The position numbers and the translations under genes are program-made. From Bacteroidia bacterium (GTDB lineage Bacteria > Bacteroidota > Bacteroidia > Bacteroidales > Azobacteroidaceae): 12,277 nucleotides of DNA. Every line of letters begins with the position of its first letter. Position 1 is the stretch's first letter. Shown here piece after piece: positions 6,868 through 12,277 of this stretch. The notes under the pieces were generated by a model. It ran no database searches, was not told where the DNA came from, and saw only the letters and a program-made list of their open reading frames with translations. The stretch lies in the NCBI GenBank assembly GCA_026000155.1, contig BNYG01000050.1, positions 1 to 12,277 on the forward strand. Direction: 5' to 3'.

Positions 6868-7893
6868 CTATAGTATCCTCACACTTTTGTGTTTACTTTT
6901 TGTTCCTTTTTTTAAATTCATATCCAAAATGTATTTAATATACAATTCATGGCTACCCGAAGTTATTTTTATCAAATCGGAAAATACCGGTACATCATAC
7001 GCATACCCTACTTCCAACATTTTAAACTTACCACCCAGCATAAAAATCACCGATTCGTCTTTTCGCCAGGACAATCCACCCCAAAACATTTTATTATAAA
7101 TCATCCGTAACGAAACATCTACTTGTGTCTGTTTCAACATCCCTTGCAGGGTATTCGGTTTCGTCACCACTACTACCGAATCGTTCGTGATATCTAATGA
7201 ACTCAACTCTGTCGTCTTCAACAAAACGGATGGTCGTAATTCTAATAACGGATTATTCAATTGGATATTGTATCCTGCCGTAAAATAATAGGAACGGGGG
7301 ATGTCAAGCACGTAGTTATCATTCAATTCCAAGGCAGGCGCCGTCACATGGGTAACCGAAAGTCCCGCATACCATTTTTTGGCATTGTAATACAAACCGA
7401 ATGAACCGTCAATAGCTGTTCCTTCCACAGAGGTCTTAGGAATAGCTTCATCGTTGGGATTGTGATAGTCGTCATTATCGGGAATGATCACCTTCGTTCC
7501 GTCAAAAGATTCACTGATATAGCCGACCTGCAAACCGATTCCCAGACTTCCGCCGAATAATTTCAGTTTATAAGCATACTGTCCGGAAATAACCGTCGAT
7601 TTGAAAAGTCCGATCTGGTCGTTGTACATGGAAATCCCTACTCCATGCTCTTTTCCTATGAATTTAAAAGGCATTTCGCCCAATAGAATGCCGGTTTTAG
7701 GTGCATGTTCCACACCTAACCATTGCAAACGGTAAAGACCGGTCAATTCCAAATTGCCGGATTGTCCTGCATATCCCGGATTGTAATAATTAGGCGCCGC
7801 CCAATAATTACTTAACTGCGTATCGAACTGGGCCATTACGGAATGACCGGCCGATAGCAGAAGGATGAAGAGTACAAAAACCGCTTTTTTCAT
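6868..7893 (-). CDS. porP: T9SS outer-membrane protein PorP/SprF family
   Basis: Outer-membrane beta-barrel protein of the PorP/SprF family, needed for type IX secretion in P. gingivalis and for adhesin secretion in gliding relatives. A signal peptide covers residues 1-21 (MKKAVFVLFILLLSAG, cleavage VMA|QFD). The family N-terminal motif follows: DTQLSNYWAAPNYYNPGYAG (24-43), then alternating hydrophobic strands through about residue 325, including HGVGISMYNDQIGLF and GSLGIGLQVGYISESFDG. The last roughly 15 residues (LKKGTKSKHKSVRIL) are basic and extend past the final strand-like GSHELYIKYILDM, which is unusual for a barrel end and worth noting. It is 341 residues long and first in the porP-gldKLMN block, 72 bases after htpG. 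Its start codon and codons 2-5 form one arm of the inverted repeat at 7880-7960, which could control translation. Confidence 0.93.
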   Translation of the reverse strand: MKKAVFVLFILLLSAGHSVMAQFDTQLSNYWAAPNYYNPGYAGQSGNLELTGLYRLQWLGVEHAPKTGILLGEMPFKFIGKEHGVGISMYNDQIGLFKSTVISGQYAYKLKLFGGSLGIGLQVGYISESFDGTKVIIPDNDDYHNPNDEAIPKTSVEGTAIDGSFGLYYNAKKWYAGLSVTHVTAPALELNDNYVLDIPRSYYFTAGYNIQLNNPLLELRPSVLLKTTELSSLDITNDSVVVVTKPNTLQGMLKQTQVDVSLRMIYNKMFWGGLSWRKDESVIFMLGGKFKMLEVGYAYDVPVFSDLIKITSGSHELYIKYILDMNLKKGTKSKHKSVRIL

Positions 7894-7960
7894 TATTTAT
7901 ATTAACGCACAGAATAGTAAATAATTGTATCTGTACGGTGGAAATAACGAAAAAAGCGGC
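7880..7960 (-). promoter_or_regulatory. Inverted repeat that can fold the porP start codon
   Basis: Bases 7880-7898 (start codon, 5 bases before it and the first codons of porP) and 7942-7960 (5' leader) are inverted copies matching at 17 of 19 positions. In the minus-strand mRNA both mismatches become G-U pairs, so all 19 positions pair around a 43-nt loop. The core is GCCGCUUUUUUC pairing with GAAAAAAGCGGU. The AUG lies within the stem. I infer a translation-blocking structure or a site for an RNA-binding regulator. It acts only if transcription starts upstream of 7960, for example by read-through from htpG. I could not identify a promoter in the 72-bp gap. Confidence 0.5.
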
Positions 7961-7965
7961 ATCTA

Positions 7966-9831
7966 TTATACTAACTCAACACTGCGTTTGATAAACTTGC
8001 TCAAGGCTTCCCCTTTCAATAATCCGTTGGATAAAAGGGCTAAATCAACCAATTGATGTACGGCATCTTTCGTATTTTCTTTGTCCGCTTCGATTTTCTT
8101 TACGGACGGAGCATCCAAGTTGACGGTCATGGTATAAGAAACCGGCATGTCGCCGTAGAAATTCATTCCCGGTTGCATGTCCGCCATTTCTTTCATCCGG
8201 CGCATAAATTCGTTTTGCGTGATGGTTACCGGATTGCCTTTTTCGCCCAAATGTTCAAAACCGACTACAAAATCCGTTTTTTCGATCGCAGGAATCGCTG
8301 ATTTGAATACTTCAATCAAGGCATTGCGTTCTTCTTCGGTCAGTTTCACTTCCTTGCTTTCGCCTTTTTTAATCAAATTATCAACGACATCGGCATCGAC
8401 ACGGACAAAACGGGTTTTCTCCAATTTTGTTTCCAGCGTATTCATGAAATGATTGTCCAACTGTCCATCCATCACCAAGACGTCGTAGCCTTTTTCCTTA
8501 GCTTCGTCGATATAGGCGTATTGTTCTTCCTTATTGGTCGTGTAGAGGTAGATAATGGCTTTTTCCTTGTCCGTTTGATTGGTTTCCACCAAAGTTTTAT
8601 ATTCATCCAAGGTAAAGAATTTTTTATCCACGCTTTCCAACAAGACAAATTTCAATGCCCTTTCGCAGAATTTTTCGTCGGTAATCATACCGTATTCGAT
8701 GAAAATTTTCAGGCTGCTCCATTTTTCTTCCCATTGCGGGCGATCGTTTTTGAAAATTTCTTCCAGGCGGTCGGCCACTTTTTTCGTGATGTAAGTCGAA
8801 ATTTTCTTCACATTGCTGTCCGACTGCAAATACGAGCGGGAAACATTCAACGGAATATCCGGCGAATCGATGACACCATGCAGCAAAGTCAGGAATTCGG
8901 GTACAATACCTTCCACCGAATCGGTGACATATACCTGATTGCTATACAGTTGGATTTTATTTTTCTGCAAGTCAATGCCGCTTTTAACTTTCGGGAAATA
9001 AAGGATACCCGTCAGGTTGAACGGATAATCCACATTCAGGTGAATCCAGAACAAAGGATCTTCGCTATACGGATACAATTCCTTGTAAAACTGGATGTAA
9101 TCTTCATTCGTTAGTTCCGAGGGTTTGCGTGTCCACAAGGGATTGGTATCATTAATAATATTGTCTTCGTCCAATTCAACGGATTTGCCGTCTTTCCATT
9201 CGGTTTTCTTGCCGAAAGCAATGGCGACCGGCAGGAAGCGGCAGTATTTTTTCAACAGCGATTCGATCCGGTGTTTTTCCAGAAATTCCTTGCTGTCATC
9301 GTCAATATACAGGATAATATCCGTACCGCGGTCTGCTTTGGTCGTTTCGGAAACCGTATATTCGGGCGAACCGTCACATTCCCATTTCATGGCGGGAGCA
9401 TCTTCCTGCCAGGATTTGGTGATGATTTCCACTTTTTTGGACACCATAAATGCCGAATAAAAACCCAATCCGAAATGTCCGATCATGGCGTTGGCATTGT
9501 CTTTGTATTTATCCAAAAAATCATTCGCGCTGGAAAACGCTATCTGATTGATGTATTTGTCAATTTCTTCGGCGGTCAATCCGATTCCGTGATCGGAAAT
9601 CGTCAATGTTTTCTTCTTTTCATTGATGCTGACCCGGATAGTGGTATCGCCCAACTCGCCTTTGAATTCGCCGACAGAAGCCAGGGTTTTCAATTTTTGT
9701 GTAGCATCTACGGCATTGGAAATCAATTCGCGCAGAAATATTTCATGGTCGCTATATAAGAATTTTTTAATAACGGGGAAAATGTTTTCGGTCGTCACCC
9801 CAATATGACCGGTTTGTTTTTTCGTACTCAT
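7966..9831 (-). CDS. htpG: Molecular chaperone HtpG (Hsp90 family)
   Basis: Cytoplasmic ATP-dependent Hsp90 chaperone. The N-terminal GHKL ATPase domain (about 1-215) shows the N-box LRELISNAVDATQKL (33-47, with Glu35 and Asn39 for catalysis and Mg binding), ISDHGIG (78-84, Asp80 for adenine), GHFGLGFYSAFMV (118-130, the lid glycines) and RGTDIILYI (168-176). The middle domain includes LNVSRSYLQSD (328-338) with the catalytic-loop Arg332. The C-terminal dimerisation domain ends KGEALSKFIKRSVELV. Its 621 residues match E. coli HtpG (624) but are about 60 shorter than the roughly 680-residue HtpG I recall from Bacteroides and Porphyromonas; a charged helical insert before LVDLALL is absent here (around residues 577-592). 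It lies between clpC and porP on the same strand. The leader before the ATG is A/T-rich with no Shine-Dalgarno. Confidence 0.98.
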   Translation of the reverse strand: MSTKKQTGHIGVTTENIFPVIKKFLYSDHEIFLRELISNAVDATQKLKTLASVGEFKGELGDTTIRVSINEKKKTLTISDHGIGLTAEEIDKYINQIAFSSANDFLDKYKDNANAMIGHFGLGFYSAFMVSKKVEIITKSWQEDAPAMKWECDGSPEYTVSETTKADRGTDIILYIDDDSKEFLEKHRIESLLKKYCRFLPVAIAFGKKTEWKDGKSVELDEDNIINDTNPLWTRKPSELTNEDYIQFYKELYPYSEDPLFWIHLNVDYPFNLTGILYFPKVKSGIDLQKNKIQLYSNQVYVTDSVEGIVPEFLTLLHGVIDSPDIPLNVSRSYLQSDSNVKKISTYITKKVADRLEEIFKNDRPQWEEKWSSLKIFIEYGMITDEKFCERALKFVLLESVDKKFFTLDEYKTLVETNQTDKEKAIIYLYTTNKEEQYAYIDEAKEKGYDVLVMDGQLDNHFMNTLETKLEKTRFVRVDADVVDNLIKKGESKEVKLTEEERNALIEVFKSAIPAIEKTDFVVGFEHLGEKGNPVTITQNEFMRRMKEMADMQPGMNFYGDMPVSYTMTVNLDAPSVKKIEADKENTKDAVHQLVDLALLSNGLLKGEALSKFIKRSVELV

Positions 9832-9928
9832 AATACTATTTTTTTGATTTTTTTAGTTTTATTTTCTGATTTAAGGATGCTCAAAAAAAATGCCAACCTT
9901 TGGGGGCTGACATTTTGTCGCGTGAAAA
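9832..9928 (-). other. htpG leader region, no promoter recognised
   Basis: On the minus strand this 97-bp stretch reads into htpG as an A-rich leader. I looked for the Bacteroidota primary sigma motifs (TTTG about 19 bp upstream of TAnnTTTG) and for a CIRCE heat-shock operator and found no convincing match. The TTTTTTTTGAGC at about 9875-9886 could contain a weak -33 element, but no matching -7 element follows. The htpG promoter probably lies here or in the adjoining palindrome. Confidence 0.25.
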
Positions 9929-10110
9929 AACCTCATTTCCACCTAATTTAAATAACAAAACAACCTCAATAGCAATAAAATGTATATTTTTTTCCCAACC
10001 TCATTACCTCATTTATTTACGAAAAATGAGGTAATGAGGTTGGATGTTTGGATAATTAAATGACTGCTACTGAGGTTGTTTTGTTATTTAAATTAGGTGG
10101 AAATGAGGTT
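9929..10110. repeat. 182-bp nested palindrome with eight ACCTCATT-like motifs
   Basis: Outer arms 9929-9974 and 10065-10110 are 46-bp inverted repeats with one mismatch. They enclose an inner perfect 20-bp inverted repeat (9995-10014 / 10024-10043, 9-nt loop). The motif ACCTCATT or a one-base variant occurs at 9930, 9963, 9998 and 10006, and its complement at the four mirror positions; the 9998/10006 copies are tandem. No target-site duplication is apparent at the ends (flanks CGCGTGAAAA and GCGAATATAA). It starts 10 bases after the clpC stop, so the transcript would form a long double hairpin there. No reading frame of note lies inside. It could be a MITE-like insertion, a terminator or processing site, or an operator array. 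Confidence 0.85.
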
Positions 10111-10120
10111 GCGAATATAA

Positions 10121-12259
10121 TTATACTTCCACAGCTGTTTTTGCAACCGCCGTAGTAATCTTTTGATTTTCCGAATCAAAATCAATCGTAATCGCATCGC
10201 CTTCTTTCAAATCGGATTTGATAATCATTTCCGCCAATTCATCTTCCAGGTATTTTTGGATGGCGCGTTTCAAGGGTCTTGCACCAAATTGCACGTCGTA
10301 ACCTTTGGAGGCGATAAATTCTTTGGCCTTTTCGGTGATATCCAATTTATATCCTAAGTTTTTAAGCCGTTTGTAGAAATCTTTCAGTTCGATGTCAATA
10401 ATCTTGTAAATCGATTCTTTATCCAATTGGTCGAACATGATAATATCGTCCACCCGGTTGATAAATTCGGGAGCGAAAGCTTTGTTTAATGCTTTCTGAA
10501 TCACACCCCGTGAATATTCTTTATCGTCTGCAGCAGTGGTTGCCGTATTGAATCCGATGCCCCGGCCGAAATCTTTCAGTTGGCGGGTACCTATGTTGGA
10601 AGTCATGATCACGATGGTATTCTTAAAATCGATCCGGCGGCCTAAACTGTCCGTCAAACGACCTTCGTCCAATACCTGCAACAACAAGTTGAACACATCC
10701 GGATGCGCTTTTTCGATTTCATCCAACAAAACGACCGAATAGGGTTTGCGGCGCACTTTTTCCGTCAATTGTCCGCCTTCTTCATAACCTACGTATCCCG
10801 GAGGCGCTCCGACCAAGCGGGAAACGGTGAATTTTTCCATGTATTCCGACATATCGACACGGATTAAAGTATCTGCCGAGTCGAACAAGTATTCCGCTAA
10901 CTTCTTTGCCAAGTGCGTTTTACCTACTCCGGTCGGGCCTAAAAACATAAATGTACCGATGGGTTTATTCGGATCTTTCAAGCCAATCCGGTTGCGCTGG
11001 ATCGCTTTCACAATTTTTTGTACCGCTTCGTCCTGACCGATCACATTGGCTTTGAGGATGGCATCCATTTCCATCAAGCGTTGGTTTTCCGCTTTCGCAA
11101 TCCGTTGCACGGGAACACCTGAAATCATGGCAACCACTTCCGCCACTTTGTCACCATCTACTATCTGGCGGTTTTCCTGCAAGTCGGCATCCCATTTCGT
11201 TTGGGCAGCTTCCAATTTAAGCTCCAATTGTCTTTGCTGGTCGCGATAACCTGCTGCCAATTCGTAGTTCTGGGATTTGACTGCATGCGCTTTATTTTGT
11301 TTTACTTCTTCAATTTGAGCTTCCAGTTCTTCAATGGCTTTCGGAACCACAATATTGGAAATATGCGTCCGGGAACCGGCTTCGTCCAAGGCATCAATGG
11401 CTTTGTCCGGAAAATTGCGGTCGCTGACATACCGGTCTGTTAATTTGACACACATGTCCAAGGCTTCATCGGTATAAACCACATTGTGATGGTCTTCGTA
11501 CTTCGGCTTGATATTGTCCAATATCCGGCGCGTTTCTTCGGCCGTGGTCGGATCGACGATTACTTTTTGGAAACGGCGTTCCAAAGCGCCGTCTTTCTCG
11601 ATATTTTTACGGTATTCGTCCAGCGTAGTCGCCCCGATACATTGAATTTCGCCTCTTGCCAAAGCCGGTTTTAACATATTGGCAGCATCCATCGAACCGC
11701 TGGCGCCACCGGCTCCGACAATCGTATGAATTTCATCAATAAAAAGGATGATGTTCGGATTTTTGGCCAATTCGTTCAATATCGCTTTAATCCGTTCTTC
11801 AAATTGTCCGCGGTATTTGGTTCCCGCCACAATCGAAGCCATATCCAGGTTCACTACCCGTTTGTCAAACAGTACACGGGATACTTTCCGTTGCACGATG
11901 CGGGAAGCTAAGCCTTCCACAATGGCGGATTTACCCACTCCCGGTTCACCGATCAGAACCGGATTGTTTTTCTTCCTACGGCTCAGAATTTGTGCCAACC
12001 GCTCGATTTCGGTTTCCCGGCCGACAATCGGATCCAAACGGTTTTCTTCCGCCGCCTTGGTCAAATCCGTTCCAAAACTGTCGATAACAGGCGTATCGCT
12101 GTTCTTGGCAGTCGAAGAGTTCCGGGTAGTTTCTTTTTTCTTCGAATTGGAAAATTGATCTTCCTCTTCGTCATCCTCGTCTTCACTAAAAGTAGCGCCC
12201 ATCTGAGGTACCTGTTGCGGTCTTTCGATGCCTTTCTTTTCCAGAATTGCCTTATACAC
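10121..12259 (-). CDS. clpC: ClpC-type AAA+ unfoldase, N-domain not in this frame
   Basis: Hsp100 ATPase that unfolds substrates for the ClpP protease. The visible 712 codons hold an acidic/Ser-rich linker (24-60), AAA1 with Walker A GEPGVGKS (104-111) and Walker B ILFIDE (171-176), a short middle domain with a UvrB/C-like motif (about 308-352), AAA2 with Walker A GPTGVGKT (441-448) and Walker B VLLDE (510-514), and a C-terminal D2-small domain. GIGF (567-570) sits where ClpP-docking ATPases carry their IGF/VGF loop. The short UVR middle domain and this loop point to ClpC rather than ClpB. Full-length ClpC is about 850 residues, so about 140 (the Clp_N repeats) are missing. The frame is closed by TAA at 12263-12265. 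The first usable codon is GTG at 12259, with AAAAGG abutting it, too close for a ribosome site. A nonsense mutation or sequence error in a longer gene fits better than a real start. Confidence 0.93.
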   Translation of the reverse strand: MYKAILEKKGIERPQQVPQMGATFSEDEDDEEEDQFSNSKKKETTRNSSTAKNSDTPVIDSFGTDLTKAAEENRLDPIVGRETEIERLAQILSRRKKNNPVLIGEPGVGKSAIVEGLASRIVQRKVSRVLFDKRVVNLDMASIVAGTKYRGQFEERIKAILNELAKNPNIILFIDEIHTIVGAGGASGSMDAANMLKPALARGEIQCIGATTLDEYRKNIEKDGALERRFQKVIVDPTTAEETRRILDNIKPKYEDHHNVVYTDEALDMCVKLTDRYVSDRNFPDKAIDALDEAGSRTHISNIVVPKAIEELEAQIEEVKQNKAHAVKSQNYELAAGYRDQQRQLELKLEAAQTKWDADLQENRQIVDGDKVAEVVAMISGVPVQRIAKAENQRLMEMDAILKANVIGQDEAVQKIVKAIQRNRIGLKDPNKPIGTFMFLGPTGVGKTHLAKKLAEYLFDSADTLIRVDMSEYMEKFTVSRLVGAPPGYVGYEEGGQLTEKVRRKPYSVVLLDEIEKAHPDVFNLLLQVLDEGRLTDSLGRRIDFKNTIVIMTSNIGTRQLKDFGRGIGFNTATTAADDKEYSRGVIQKALNKAFAPEFINRVDDIIMFDQLDKESIYKIIDIELKDFYKRLKNLGYKLDITEKAKEFIASKGYDVQFGARPLKRAIQKYLEDELAEMIIKSDLKEGDAITIDFDSENQKITTAVAKTAVEV

Positions 12260-12277
12260 CTTTTAATATTCAGTATC

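Noticed and set aside
8449..9114. 221-codon open frame on the plus strand opposite htpG
   Set aside because: It lies wholly antisense to htpG, whose motifs are intact, and its translation has no recognisable domain. Long antisense frames are a by-product of htpG codon use.
9718..9732. NAVDA in the HtpG N-box instead of E. coli NASDA as a possible defect
   Set aside because: As I recall, Val at this position is usual in Bacteroidota HtpG (P. gingivalis has the same), so it is a lineage trait.
9890..9911. TGCCAACC...GGGGGCTGACA as a heat-shock (CIRCE-like) operator upstream of htpG
   Set aside because: The symmetry is weak (about four uninterrupted pairs) and it does not match the CIRCE consensus TTAGCACTC-N9-GAGTGCTAA.
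11748..12158. 136-codon plus-strand frame opposite clpC
   Set aside because: Fully antisense to the conserved AAA1 domain of ClpC, with no recognisable product.

Overview
The window looks like chromosome from a Bacteroidota bacterium, most likely of the order Bacteroidales. Three things support this: a contiguous porP-gldK-gldL-gldM-gldN cluster, the core of the type IX secretion system (T9SS) found only in that phylum; an HtpG with the LRELISNAVDATQKL signature I associate with Bacteroidales; and A/T-rich leaders that mostly lack Shine-Dalgarno sequences. All nine substantial genes lie on the minus strand, so transcription runs from high to low coordinates.

Layout in transcription order. 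At the right edge is a ClpC-type AAA+ unfoldase (10121-12259). Its N-domain is not in this reading frame, because an in-frame TAA sits two codons before the first usable codon. The clpC-htpG gap holds a 182-bp nested palindrome (9929-10110). Next are the chaperone htpG (7966-9831) and then the T9SS block: porP (outer-membrane beta-barrel), gldK (outer-membrane lipoprotein with an FGE fold), gldL and gldM (inner-membrane proton-driven motor), and gldN (periplasmic ring partner of GldK). Two short CHR-family chromate-transporter proteins follow. The first overlaps the gldN stop codon by one base. Beyond them the left edge holds a 5'-truncated VapC-like PIN-domain remnant on the plus strand, a hairpin, and possibly the start of another minus-strand gene.

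How the genes work together. GldL/GldM use the proton gradient to drive the GldK/GldN ring in the periplasm and outer membrane, and PorP is an outer-membrane component. The two CHR proteins should form one heteromeric anion transporter and have no known T9SS role; their tight coupling to gldN is the main contextual oddity. HtpG and ClpC are general protein quality-control factors.

The most interesting non-coding features are: (1) a dispersed palindromic repeat family (TTGCGGG / CCCGCAA stems) in three gaps of the secretion operon, one copy being a BIME-like inverted pair; (2) a 19-bp inverted repeat that would fold the porP start codon into a fully paired mRNA stem; (3) the nested palindrome with eight ACCTCATT-like motifs between clpC and htpG. 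I see no tRNA, rRNA, CRISPR array or intact mobile element. I do not see a wholly new multi-gene system.
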